DNA of 64,000 nucleotides from Pseudactinotalea sp. HY158. Lineage in GTDB: Bacteria; Actinomycetota; Actinomycetes; Actinomycetales; Beutenbergiaceae. Position numbers and translations under genes: made by a program. Of this stretch, positions 8,968 to 17,755 are shown piece by piece. Each line of letters starts with the position of its first letter. Position 1 is the first letter of the stretch. The notes under the pieces were generated by a model. That model was given only the letters and a program-made list of their open reading frames with translations, had not been told where the DNA came from and searched no databases. The stretch covers positions 558,001-622,000 of the forward strand of contig NZ_CP045920.1 of the NCBI RefSeq assembly GCF_009660225.1, in the 5' to 3' direction.

Positions 8968-10275
8968 ATGTCCGGACTTCGGGTCGTGCTCGCCGGTGCG
9001 GCGATCGGCAACGGCAATCGGGGGGTCGAGGCCCTCGGCCGATCGGTGGCGGACGCGGTCGAGCGGAATGCCCCGGACAGCATCGTGAGCGTGCTGGACG
9101 ACGGCTGGGGCACCCGGCCGGATGTGGTGGTCGGGCCGGGCGGGCCGGGCTGGCACGGCGGGCGCAGCACGGTGGAATACGTCGGCGTCCGACGTTCGCG
9201 CCGCTGGTATCGCCCGGAGAGTTGGGCGCAGGTGCGTTGTGCGCAGGCCGTGGGCCCCTGGGCCAATCCGGTCGCGCGCCGGATCGCGCGCGCCGACGCC
9301 GTGCTGGACCTGAGCGCCGGGGACAGCTTCACCGACCTGTACGGTCCGGGCCGCCTCGAATCCGTCTCCGCCCCCAAGCGCGCCGCGCTCCGGGCGAGGC
9401 GGCCACTCGTGCTGCTGCCGCAGACCTACGGGCCGTTCACCACGATCGCGGGGCGCCGCCTCGCCGAACGGCTGGTCCGGGCCGCCACGCTCGCCTATGC
9501 GCGCGACGGCTGGAGCTACGACCGGTTGCTCGAGCTCGCCGGGCCGGACGCGGACGCCGACCGGCTCCGGCGCGGTGTCGACGTCGCCTTCGCGCTCGAG
9601 CCGCGCCGGCCGCCCGCCGAGGTCGCCATTCTCCTGGAGCGGCTCGCCGGGAACGCGGTGGCGGGGGTCAACGTGAGCGGGCTGCTCCACGGCCCGGCCG
9701 CGGCGGGACGGTTCGGCCTGGCGGGGGACTACCTCGCCACGATGACCGACCTGATCCGGGCGCTCATCGCGCGCGGAGCGCACGTCGTGCTCGTGCCCCA
9801 CGTGCACCTGCCCGGCGGGCGGGGGGAGAGCGACGTGACGGCGATCGCCGCCGTGCGCTCGGCATTGAGCGACGCCGAGCGGCGCCGCACCACCGTGCTG
9901 CCCGCGGAACTGGACGCGGCCCAACTCAAGTGGTGCATCGGACGGCTCGACTGGTTCGCCGGCAGCCGCATGCACGCCACGATCGGGGCCCTGTCCTCAC
10001 TCGTGCCCGCCTACGCCTACGCCTACAGTGACAAGGCCCGGGGGGTGTTCGAGACCTGCGGCATGGGCGACCAGGTGGGCGACGCCCGGGCCCTCACCGG
10101 GTCCGCGGCGGTGGCGGCGATGACGGCCGCCTTCGACGCCCGGGCGAGCACCGGGGCGGCGCTGTCGGAGGCCGCCCCCGCCGTGATCCGCCGCTCCCAC
10201 GAGCAGCTGCGCGAGGTGCTCGACGACGTCCGGCAGTGGCAGCAGGGGCCCGCGACCGCCCGAGCGATCGCATGA
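8968..10275 (+). CDS. Polysaccharide pyruvyl transferase family protein
   Basis: The 435-residue protein matches the pyruvyl transferase fold (PF04230/WcaK type): a start of the form VVLAGAAIGNGNRGVEAL, a Gly-rich VGPGGPGW segment, LVLLPQTYGPF and, near the C-terminus, the SRMHATIGALSSLVPAYAY block. These enzymes attach a pyruvate ketal from phosphoenolpyruvate to a sugar of the repeat unit and act in the cytoplasm. It opens a + strand operon of four genes joined by 4-base overlaps (10275, 11522, 12364). The start at 8968 is chosen because it removes a 40-residue extension of no recognisable character. Donor and acceptor cannot be told from sequence. Confidence 0.85.
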   Translation: MSGLRVVLAGAAIGNGNRGVEALGRSVADAVERNAPDSIVSVLDDGWGTRPDVVVGPGGPGWHGGRSTVEYVGVRRSRRWYRPESWAQVRCAQAVGPWANPVARRIARADAVLDLSAGDSFTDLYGPGRLESVSAPKRAALRARRPLVLLPQTYGPFTTIAGRRLAERLVRAATLAYARDGWSYDRLLELAGPDADADRLRRGVDVAFALEPRRPPAEVAILLERLAGNAVAGVNVSGLLHGPAAAGRFGLAGDYLATMTDLIRALIARGAHVVLVPHVHLPGGRGESDVTAIAAVRSALSDAERRRTTVLPAELDAAQLKWCIGRLDWFAGSRMHATIGALSSLVPAYAYAYSDKARGVFETCGMGDQVGDARALTGSAAVAAMTAAFDARASTGAALSEAAPAVIRRSHEQLREVLDDVRQWQQGPATARAIA

Positions 10276-11522
10276 GCAACCGCGACCTGAGCTCGATCGA
10301 CGGCATCGTCGACGCGCACCTGTGCACCGGCTGCGGCGTGTGCGCCCACCTGCGCCCGGACGCGCTGCGGATGGTGGACGTCCCCGACGTCGGTCGGCGC
10401 CCGCTGCCGATCGCGGGGATCACCGGCGCAGTCCGCGGCGAGGCCGTGGCGGCGTGCCCGGGGGCCCGCCTCGAACACGCGGCCGGGACGCTCGACGGGG
10501 CCCCCTTCGGCGGGGAGTGGGGGCCGATCCTCGCCCTGTACGAATGCTGGTCCACCGATCCCGCCGTCCGGCACCGGGGATCCTCCGGGGGCGTGGTCAG
10601 CGCGCTCGCCGCCCACTGCGTGACCTCGGGCCGCGCCGTCGGCGCGCTGCAGGTCCAGGCGCGCGCCGACCGGCCGCTGCTCAACGAGACCGTGCTCAAC
10701 CGCACCTACGACGAGATCGTCGGGGCGGCCGGCTCACGGTATTCGCCCGCGAGCCCCGGGGAGCGCCTCGACCTGGTCGAATCGGCGGACGGTCCGTGCG
10801 TGGTCGTCGGCAAGCCCTGCGACATCGCGGGCATCCGCACCGCGGCCGACCTGCGGCCCGAGCTCGCCGCGAAGATCGCCCTGTCCATCGGGATCTTCTG
10901 CGCCGGCACGCCCTCGACCCGCGCCACCGAGGAGATGGTCCGGCGCCTGCAGGCCGATCCCGCCGAGGTGACGAGGCTGGACTACCGGGGCGAGGGATGG
11001 CCCGGACGGTTCCGGATCCGCACCCGGGCCGGCACCGCGCGCTCGGCGAGCTATGAGGAGTCCTGGGGCGAGGTGCTGAACAAGCACCGGCAGTGGCGGT
11101 GCATGATCTGCCCGGATCACACCGGAGAGTTCGCGGACCTGTCGGTCGGCGATCCCTGGTACCGGACGGTGCGCGAGGGGGAGCCCGGCCGGTCCCTCGT
11201 CGTCGTGCGGACCGAGCGCGGCCGCGCCGCCCTGCTGGCCGCCCTGGCCGCGGGCGCCGTCGCCGGCAGCCCCCTGCCGATGCCTCGCCTGCCGGAGTCG
11301 CAACCGAGCCTGGTGAGCACCCGCGGCGCCGTCTGGGCGCGGGTGCTCACCCTGCGCCTGGCGGGCGTGGCCGCCCCCACCTACCGGGGAATGCCCGGGT
11401 TCCGGCCGTGGCGCCGGCTCCCGTTCCGCCGCAAGCTGGCCTCGGTCGGCGGCACGCTCCGCCGGATCCGGGTCCGCGGCCTGCGCCGACCCGAGTTCGA
11501 CCGCGACGAGGCGACCCCGTGA
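10272..11522 (+). CDS. Coenzyme F420 hydrogenase/dehydrogenase beta-subunit family protein
   Basis: The 416-residue protein begins with an incomplete ferredoxin-like cluster motif, CTGCGVC (Cys18, 21, 24) with a fourth Cys near residue 62 (AACPG). The FrhB-type domains follow (RGSSGGVVSALA, VVGKPCDIAGIR, IGIFCAGTPS, and a CMICPDHTGEFADLSVGDPW block with further Cys residues). Members bind flavin and Fe-S clusters. In polysaccharide loci they usually accompany a pyruvyl transferase and a glycosyltransferase and are thought to carry out a redox change on the glycan or its precursor. The ATG overlaps the upstream stop by 4 nt (ATGA). The electron donor is unknown. Confidence 0.85.
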   Translation: MSNRDLSSIDGIVDAHLCTGCGVCAHLRPDALRMVDVPDVGRRPLPIAGITGAVRGEAVAACPGARLEHAAGTLDGAPFGGEWGPILALYECWSTDPAVRHRGSSGGVVSALAAHCVTSGRAVGALQVQARADRPLLNETVLNRTYDEIVGAAGSRYSPASPGERLDLVESADGPCVVVGKPCDIAGIRTAADLRPELAAKIALSIGIFCAGTPSTRATEEMVRRLQADPAEVTRLDYRGEGWPGRFRIRTRAGTARSASYEESWGEVLNKHRQWRCMICPDHTGEFADLSVGDPWYRTVREGEPGRSLVVVRTERGRAALLAALAAGAVAGSPLPMPRLPESQPSLVSTRGAVWARVLTLRLAGVAAPTYRGMPGFRPWRRLPFRRKLASVGGTLRRIRVRGLRRPEFDRDEATP

Positions 11523-12364
11523 CCCGGCGCGCGGACGTCGTCATGATCACCTACCGCAGCGCCGGGTACCTCCACCTGAGCCTGCCCCGCCTGCTCGAGA
11601 CCCTCGGCTCCGGCGACCGGGTCTGGCTCTGGCACAACGGCGACGACGAGGCCACCATCGAGGCGCTGCGCCCGTTCCGCACGGATCCGCGGGTAGAGCG
11701 CTACCACCACAGCCGCGAGAACGTGCGCCTGCGGGAACCGACGAACTGGCTGTGGCAGGAATCCACCGCGGACTTCGTGTCCAAGGTGGACGACGACTGC
11801 CTCGTATCGCCCGGATGGCTCGACACGTTCGAGTCGGCGCACGCGGCGAATCCGGAGTTCGGGGTGATCGGAAGCTGGCGCCATCCGGCCGAGGACTTCC
11901 GTCCGGCGCTCGCGGAGAAGAAGATCGAGGCCTTCGCCGGCGGGCACCGGCTCATGCGTAACCACTGGGTGCAGGGCAGCGGCTACCTGCTGCGGCACGC
12001 GCTCGTCGACCGGCACGGCGGGCTCCGACCCGAGGAGTCGTTCACGGGCTACTGCCTGCGGCTCGCCCGTGCCGGCGCGGTGAACGGCTTCTACTACCCG
12101 TTCGTGGCCGAGGAGCACATGGACGACCCCCGCTGCGCGCACACCCTCATCCATACCGAGGCCGACCTCGTCGCGAGAATGCCGCTGTCCGCCCAGGCGA
12201 ACGGGGTGCGCACGGTGGCCGACTGGACCGCGCAGCTCGTGCGGAGCGCGCTGCTGCTCCAGGCCGCATCCCTGGACCTGCGCGCATACGAGGGCTGGCG
12301 ACACGCGGTGGCCTCGGCGCGGCGCCGGATCAACCTCGCGCTCGGGCGGACGGCGCGTTGGTGA
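11519..12364 (+). CDS. Glycosyltransferase (GT-A fold, family 2-like)
   Basis: This 281-residue protein starts with a GTG that overlaps the preceding stop (GTGA). Its N-terminal DVVMITYRSAGYL strand and the acidic KVDDDCLVSPGWL motif (near residue 92) are those of a metal-dependent GT-A glycosyltransferase. The DDD triad would bind the nucleotide-sugar diphosphate. The VAEEHMDDPRCAH segment may hold the acceptor-site base. It lies between the F420-hydrogenase-like gene and a second glycosyltransferase in one operon, so both probably extend the same repeat unit. Sugar donor unknown. Confidence 0.8.
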   Translation: MTRRADVVMITYRSAGYLHLSLPRLLETLGSGDRVWLWHNGDDEATIEALRPFRTDPRVERYHHSRENVRLREPTNWLWQESTADFVSKVDDDCLVSPGWLDTFESAHAANPEFGVIGSWRHPAEDFRPALAEKKIEAFAGGHRLMRNHWVQGSGYLLRHALVDRHGGLRPEESFTGYCLRLARAGAVNGFYYPFVAEEHMDDPRCAHTLIHTEADLVARMPLSAQANGVRTVADWTAQLVRSALLLQAASLDLRAYEGWRHAVASARRRINLALGRTARW

Positions 12365-13386
12365 GCGGGCCCGTTCCGCCGCCGGCCGGTGCCCCCGCCG
12401 GCGCCGCCCCCGGCGGGGCCCCCGACGTCGTCCTCCTCGCCGTCACCTACGATTCGGCGGCGATCGTGCCGGAGTTCCTGCGGGCGCTCCCGGCGGCGCT
12501 CGCCGGGATCGACAGCGCCCGGGTCGTCGTGGTCGACAACGCCTCCACGGACGGCACGGCCGGGCTCGTGCGCACGATCGCACCGTGGGCGGAGGTGGTG
12601 GAGGCGGGCGCCAACCTCGGATACGGGGCGGCGATCAACCTCGGCCTGCGGCACGCGCGCCCCCGGCGCGGGGCCTACATCCTCAATCCCGACGCCGTGC
12701 CCTCGCCGGGGAGCGTGCTGACGCTGCTGCGGGCCGTCGAGGCGGACCCCCGAATCGGGATGGCCGTTCCCCGGATCCTCACCGATGCCGGCGACCTGAA
12801 GTACTCGCTCCGGCGCGAGCCGACGCTGCTGCGCGCCCTGGGGGAGGCGCTGCTGGGCGGGCGCCGCGCCGCCGCCTTCGCGCCGCTCGGCGACCTGATC
12901 CGGGATCCGGCGTACTACGTCGACGGCGCGAGCGCGGATTGGGCCACGGGCGCCGCGATGTTCGTGCCGGCCCACGCCGCACGCACCGTGGGGACGTGGG
13001 ACGAGCGGTTCTTCCTCTACTCGGAGGAGACGGACTACGCCCTCCGGCTGCGGGACGCCGGGCTGCGGGTCCACCTCGTGCACGCCGCGTCGGTCGCCCA
13101 CCCCGGGGGCGAGATGTCGAGCTCGCCCTGGCTGTGGAGCCTCGTGGCCGTGAACCGGACGCGGCTGTACTCGAAGCGTCACGGCCGCCTCGCCGCGGGC
13201 GCGTACTGGCTCGTCGTGCTCGGGAACGAGTCGGTGCGCTCCCTGCTCGGCCGCCCGACCCACCGGGCGGCGGCCATCGCGCTCGTGCGCGGCCATCCCG
13301 CGCTGCGCGAACGGGGCCTGACCGGGCTCAGCCGGCGGCGCGCGCGTGTGCCCGCCACTCCCCGGCCCGGCGCCGATAGTCGTTGA
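12361..13386 (+). CDS. Glycosyltransferase family 2, rhamnosyltransferase-like
   Basis: The 341-residue protein contains VVVVDNASTDGTAGL, NLGYGAAINLGL and YILNPDAVPSPGS, the pattern of family 2 enzymes such as dTDP-rhamnosyl transferases, plus FFLYSEETDYALRLRDAG with the catalytic acidic residues. dTDP-rhamnose genes lie in the same locus (34.4-37.8 kb), which supports but does not prove the donor. The GTG overlaps the previous stop by 4 nt. The N-terminus is a short Pro/Ala/Gly tract. The 3' end overlaps the convergent asparagine-synthetase-like gene by 59 bp, so the last 19 or so codons are read on both strands. Confidence 0.85.
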   Translation: MSGPVPPPAGAPAGAAPGGAPDVVLLAVTYDSAAIVPEFLRALPAALAGIDSARVVVVDNASTDGTAGLVRTIAPWAEVVEAGANLGYGAAINLGLRHARPRRGAYILNPDAVPSPGSVLTLLRAVEADPRIGMAVPRILTDAGDLKYSLRREPTLLRALGEALLGGRRAAAFAPLGDLIRDPAYYVDGASADWATGAAMFVPAHAARTVGTWDERFFLYSEETDYALRLRDAGLRVHLVHAASVAHPGGEMSSSPWLWSLVAVNRTRLYSKRHGRLAAGAYWLVVLGNESVRSLLGRPTHRAAAIALVRGHPALRERGLTGLSRRRARVPATPRPGADSR

Positions 13387-15208
13387 GCCAGGCCCCCGCG
13401 GCCCCGATACGGGCGAGGGCGAGCGCGGGGGTCGGGGACGAGCCCGCCCGCACGGCCGCGGCGGCGGCCGCGATCGCGTCGTCGTCGAGGAGCGAGCCGG
13501 ATCCCAGCCCCGACTCGAGCAGGTCGGCCAGCCGGCCCGCGTACGCCGGCCGGCTGCGGAGGAACACGTCGGCGGGGAACACCGCGCGCCGGCCGTCCAG
13601 CCGATCCGCGGCCCGGTCGAGCGGGGGATACCCGCGCAGCCGCGCCGCGCCCACGTCGAGCACCCTGCGGCCGCCGCGCCGCACCCCGGCGACCGGGTGG
13701 CGGGCGGTGAGCGCGACCATCTGCGCCGCGATCGACCGGTCCCCGGACCAGTAGACGTGATCGAGGGCGCGCGGCGGGTTGCCGTCGTCGCTGCGTTCGA
13801 TGTCGGCGGCGGCCGAGAGCACCTCCCGATGCACCCGCAGGTACAGGGTCCCGTTGAGCCGCTGAGCCGGGGTCAGCCGGGCCGAGTAGGCGGCGAAGCG
13901 CCGGTCCAGGAACGGGGCCTCGAGCCGGATCCCGGCGCGGCGCAGGCTGTTGGTCAGCATGCTCCCCCAGCGCAGCATCTTGTTCGCCTGCTTCCAGAAC
14001 ATGACCATGTCGGCGCGCTCGCCGAAGTCCCAGCCCCGCAACGCGGCGTCGATGCCGGTCGAGACGATGCCGGCGAGACCCGGTCCGCCTCCGGTGCGGA
14101 CGTAGGGGGTCGCGGCGCGCAGGGCCCCCGCGAACCGGTCCCGCAGCTGCCGCGCGACCGTGTCCGGGTCGCTCATCCCCATCGTCTTGTCGTCGCCCCA
14201 CATCGGGCCCGCGATCATCCCGTTGACGACGACGTCGGCGAAGGAGCGCAGCGTGTCGTCGAACCAGGACTCGTACATCTCGCCCGGGCTGTGCGCGCCG
14301 TCCAGGGCGTCGAGGATGCGGGGCGCCCCGCGCAGCAGCCGGTCGTCGGTGACGGGCACGACCGTGTGCGGCAGGCGCAGGCGCTCGGCGACCCGCGTCG
14401 CGGTGCGGGTCTCCTCGTTGCGGGAGGAGCCGTACGTGTACGCCGTCGGGCGCCAGCCGATGCCGGCGGCGCCGACCGCGATCGCCCGGCTGTCCAGCCC
14501 CCCGCTCAGAGCCAGCACCGTCCGGCTCGCACCGCCCCGCTCGCGCACGCGGTCCAGTAGCTCCGGCCACAGGGCGGCGAACTCGGCGACGGCCTCCGCA
14601 TCCGTCATCGCCTCCGCGCTCGGGGTGTAGAGCGGGCGCGCCTCCACCCGGACCGGCTCGCCGGCCCGCCAGCGCACGAGACCGCCGGGGGCGAGCAGCC
14701 GGGCCCGTTCGAGGAGCGTGCGATGGCCCCACGGGTGCATGTGCACGAGGTATTCCGCCACGGCCTGCTCGTCGATGTCGGCGGGCAGGCCGAGGCTGAC
14801 GAGCGAGGCCAGGTGCGTGGAGAGCACGAGTCCGTCGTCGGTCCGCCCCCAATACGCGGGCACGAACGCGAGCCCGTCGGTCGCCACCGTGAGCCCGTCG
14901 GGCCCGATCCGGGCGAGCACGTGGCCCGCCTCGGCCCCGAGCTCGTGCGGCCGGTCGGTGTCGACGGCCGCGCGCAGCCCGTCCTCGGTCACGGCGAGCG
15001 CCGCCAGCACGCGCTCGCCGTCGCGTTCGAGGACCGCGCTCGAGCCGCCGGCCGGTTCGGTGTGGACCAGGGCCACGGCCGCGAGCGGCGTCTCGACGAG
15101 CTCGTGGCGGACGGCGCCCGGTACCCGGCGCGCCGCGTGGGCGACCCGATCGAGCCGGTCGGCGTGCAGCCCCGGCGCACCCGCGACGAGGAGAAGTTCG
15201 TGGCTCAT
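13328..15208 (-). CDS. Asparagine-synthetase-like protein lacking the Cys2 glutaminase nucleophile
   Basis: This 626-residue protein has the two-domain layout of class B asparagine synthetase. The ATP-pyrophosphatase loop is LALSGGLDSRA (about residues 231-241). The N-terminus begins MSHELLL, with no Cys at position 2, so the N-terminal domain cannot hydrolyse glutamine in the usual way. Such proteins activate a carboxylate as an acyl adenylate and pass it to an amine, and occur in polysaccharide and peptide loci. Its ATG overlaps the stop of the beta-helix lipoprotein gene (ATGA at 15205-15208), so both are probably co-translated. The substrate may be a glycan carboxylate such as glucuronate, made through the ugd gene at 33 kb. 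That last link is inference. Confidence 0.8.
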   Translation of the reverse strand: MSHELLLVAGAPGLHADRLDRVAHAARRVPGAVRHELVETPLAAVALVHTEPAGGSSAVLERDGERVLAALAVTEDGLRAAVDTDRPHELGAEAGHVLARIGPDGLTVATDGLAFVPAYWGRTDDGLVLSTHLASLVSLGLPADIDEQAVAEYLVHMHPWGHRTLLERARLLAPGGLVRWRAGEPVRVEARPLYTPSAEAMTDAEAVAEFAALWPELLDRVRERGGASRTVLALSGGLDSRAIAVGAAGIGWRPTAYTYGSSRNEETRTATRVAERLRLPHTVVPVTDDRLLRGAPRILDALDGAHSPGEMYESWFDDTLRSFADVVVNGMIAGPMWGDDKTMGMSDPDTVARQLRDRFAGALRAATPYVRTGGGPGLAGIVSTGIDAALRGWDFGERADMVMFWKQANKMLRWGSMLTNSLRRAGIRLEAPFLDRRFAAYSARLTPAQRLNGTLYLRVHREVLSAAADIERSDDGNPPRALDHVYWSGDRSIAAQMVALTARHPVAGVRRGGRRVLDVGAARLRGYPPLDRAADRLDGRRAVFPADVFLRSRPAYAGRLADLLESGLGSGSLLDDDAIAAAAAAVRAGSSPTPALALARIGAAGAWLNDYRRRAGEWRAHARAAG

Positions 15209-16251
15209 GAGGCCGGCTCCCGGATCGGCTCGCCCGTCTCCTGCCAGACGTTGCCCCGCCACTCGTTCCCGCGGGAGCCCGCCGCGAACCCCGCCACCGG
15301 GCCGTACCGTCCGCACGTCGGGAAGTACCTGGTCGAGAACCTGTTGTCGATGAACCGGACGTCCGCGCCGTCCGGGAAGCTCTTCGACTCCACGCTGCCG
15401 CCGTAGGCGCAGTAGGAGCCCGTCGAGGCGATCACGTTGTGTTCGACCAGCACGCCGTCGACGGGGGCGTGGTCCCCGTACATCGTGATGGCCGCCGAGC
15501 AGCCGACGTTCTCGCAGATGATGACGTTGTTCCGCAGCACGATGTGCTCGCCCCCGTGCGTGCTCACCCCGCTGCGATGGGCACCCTCCCAGGTGCGGGT
15601 GAGGAAGATATAGGAGTTCTCGACCACGACGTCGTTCGCGATCCGGATTCCGCGGCCGACATGATGGACGAGGCCGTGATCCAGGGTGAATCCGCATTCC
15701 GGGGAGTAGATGGGGATCGAATCCGCCGGGGCGCCGGAACCGTCCACCTCGACGTACTCGAGCCGTACATTCTCCGGGCACCCGCCCCCGGACTTCTCCT
15801 GCACGTAGATCATGTAGGTGCCCGTTCCGCGCACCGTGACGTCGCGAACCGTCGCGTCGTCGTGGCTGATCGTCAACCGCCCGGTGATCGTGGTCCCCTC
15901 GATCGTCTGCCCGGCGCGGTCCGTCGCCACCGGGCCCGTGCTCCGGGCCGGGTCGCTGCGCGGACCCGTCGTGCTCACGGAGGGGACGGCGGTGCCGCTC
16001 GTCGAGGCCTCGGCGCCCGGCTCGGGAGCGCTCGAGCTCGCGCCCGCGGGGCTCGGGCTCGCTCCGTCGTCCGTACTCGAGGTGCACGCGGCGAGGGTGG
16101 CCGCGAGGGCGACCAGAGCGACGACGCCCCTCGCCCCCGCCCGCGGGACGGCCCGTGGCGCCGGGCCACCCGCGCGTTCACGCCTCGCCCCCGCCCGCTC
16201 GCGTGGCGGGTGTCGGCGGCGCGGCGGGACGGTCCGCGCGCACCTCCTCAT
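15205..16251 (-). CDS. Exported beta-helix lipoprotein, paralogue of the protein at 20214-21698
   Basis: The 348-residue protein has an Arg-rich N-terminus, a hydrophobic stretch ending in lipobox LAAC (Cys56), a Ser/Pro/Gly linker and a right-handed beta-helix of about 220 residues (ITGRLTISHDDATVRDVTVRG, NNVIICENVGCSAAITMYGDHAP). That helix closely resembles the C-terminal half of the protein at 20214-21698, including paired Cys and the GPRS and CGRYGP blocks. Parallel beta-helix proteins near glycan genes are often polysaccharide lyases, hydrolases or epimerases. No catalytic residues can be named here. The ATG at 16251 lies inside the flippase gene (74-bp overlap), and its signal peptide is unusually long, so the true start could be further downstream. 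Confidence 0.7.
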   Translation of the reverse strand: MRRCARTVPPRRRHPPRERAGARRERAGGPAPRAVPRAGARGVVALVALAATLAACTSSTDDGASPSPAGASSSAPEPGAEASTSGTAVPSVSTTGPRSDPARSTGPVATDRAGQTIEGTTITGRLTISHDDATVRDVTVRGTGTYMIYVQEKSGGGCPENVRLEYVEVDGSGAPADSIPIYSPECGFTLDHGLVHHVGRGIRIANDVVVENSYIFLTRTWEGAHRSGVSTHGGEHIVLRNNVIICENVGCSAAITMYGDHAPVDGVLVEHNVIASTGSYCAYGGSVESKSFPDGADVRFIDNRFSTRYFPTCGRYGPVAGFAAGSRGNEWRGNVWQETGEPIREPAS

Positions 16252-17755
16252 CCGCGCGTCGTCGCGGACTGCGGTCGGCCCCCGGCCGCCGGCGCCACGC
16301 GCGCTGCAGCACCCCCCGCACCTCCCGGTCGAGGGCGACGAGCGTCGCCGCGGCGCACAGCAGCCCGGCCACCCCGCCTGCACCCGCCGCGGCGACCGGG
16401 GCGGCCGGGCCCACGGCGTGGACGACCGCGCCGGCGGCCACGGCGGTGCACACCGCGCTCACACCGGCCGGGACCCACGAGCGCGCGACGGTGCGCACGC
16501 GGATCCCGAGGGTCCGGGCGCTGACGATCGTGATCACCGTCGAGCTCAGCGCGGTCGCGCCGATCATGGCCAGGCACAGCGCCGTGAGCTCGTCGGGGCC
16601 GCCACCCGCGAGGAGCCACGCCCCGACGAGGGCGGCGGCCTTGATCCCGCCCGCGGACCAGAGCAGGATCGCGAGCGTGCCCGGATGGCCCCGGGCCTGG
16701 AGCGCCGGGCCGAGCAGGAGGGTCGCGGCGATGCAGAGCTGGACGAGTGCGAGCAGCTGGATCGCCCGCGCGGTGCCGTCCCACTCGGGCCCGAGGACCT
16801 GTTCGACGGCGGGGGCGACCCCCGCGACGAGGCCGAGCAGCGGAAACGCGAGCGCCGCCGTGATCCGCTGCATTCCGGACAGTCGCGTGGAGAAGGCGTC
16901 GCGGTCGTCCTGAACCTCGGCGAGGCCCGGGAGGGAGACCGACTGCATTCCCCGGGCCGTCACGTCGACCACCATGGCGGTGAGCCGCTGACCCATCCGG
17001 TACGTGCCGATCACGATGGGGCCGAAGAACGCCCCGGCGAGCACGATGTCCAGCCGGCCGCTGACGAACAGGCCGATGCTCGAGCCGGCGGACCGCATCG
17101 AGTACGAGCGGAGCTCGCGGGCCGCCACCCGGCTGAAACGCAGCCGTGGCCGCCAGGGGGAGACCCCCCACAGGGTGAGGGCCGCGACCGCCGCCATGAC
17201 CATCTGCTGCGTCACGAGCGACCACACGCCCCAGCCGAGGATCGCCGCAGCGATGCCCGCGACCCCGCCCGCGATGACCGACGCCCACGTTCGGATCGTC
17301 AGCTTCCTGAACTCGAGACTGCGACGCAGGAGGGCCTCGTGCACGACGACCGTCGAGGTGAGGGGGACGGTGAGCGCGAGCACCTGGATCACCGGCCCGA
17401 GCTCGGGCAGGCCGTTGATCTCGGCCCAGAGGGGCGCCAGCGCGATGCCCGCGGCCGTGCACACGAGGCCGAATCCGGTGACGAGCCAGAACGCCGTGTC
17501 CGCGTGCTCGTCGCGGAGGACCTTGCGGGAGATGATCGCGGGCATGAGCCCCTGCTTCTGGAGCATCTCGATGAAGTTGGTGAACACCAGGGCCATCGCG
17601 ATCACACCGAAGGCGCGCGGCCCGAGCATGGCGGCCAGCACGAGCGAGAGGCCCAGGGTGATGACCATCTTGCCCAGGGAGAGCGCATAGGACCACGTGG
17701 CCGCGGCCCGCAGGCCACCGCTCGCGGGCCGGGCCTGGGTGGCGGGTGCCCTCAT
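16178..17755 (-). CDS. Wzx-like lipid-linked oligosaccharide flippase (polysaccharide transporter family)
   Basis: The 525-residue protein has about 14 hydrophobic segments and begins with the SYALSLGKMVITLGLSLVLAAMLGPRAFGVIAMALVF pattern of the MOP/PST exporter superfamily (quoted in part: LGPRAFGVIAMALVF). It would flip undecaprenyl-linked repeat units across the membrane for the polymerase at 6275. The last 40 or so residues are a charged, Pro-rich cytoplasmic tail. The ATG at 17755 overlaps the stop of the glycosyltransferase gene by 4 nt (ATGA). The 3' end overlaps the proposed start of the beta-helix lipoprotein gene by 74 bp. Confidence 0.85.
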   Translation of the reverse strand: MRAPATQARPASGGLRAAATWSYALSLGKMVITLGLSLVLAAMLGPRAFGVIAMALVFTNFIEMLQKQGLMPAIISRKVLRDEHADTAFWLVTGFGLVCTAAGIALAPLWAEINGLPELGPVIQVLALTVPLTSTVVVHEALLRRSLEFRKLTIRTWASVIAGGVAGIAAAILGWGVWSLVTQQMVMAAVAALTLWGVSPWRPRLRFSRVAARELRSYSMRSAGSSIGLFVSGRLDIVLAGAFFGPIVIGTYRMGQRLTAMVVDVTARGMQSVSLPGLAEVQDDRDAFSTRLSGMQRITAALAFPLLGLVAGVAPAVEQVLGPEWDGTARAIQLLALVQLCIAATLLLGPALQARGHPGTLAILLWSAGGIKAAALVGAWLLAGGGPDELTALCLAMIGATALSSTVITIVSARTLGIRVRTVARSWVPAGVSAVCTAVAAGAVVHAVGPAAPVAAAGAGGVAGLLCAAATLVALDREVRGVLQRAWRRRPGADRSPRRRADEEVRADRPAAPPTPATRAGGGEA

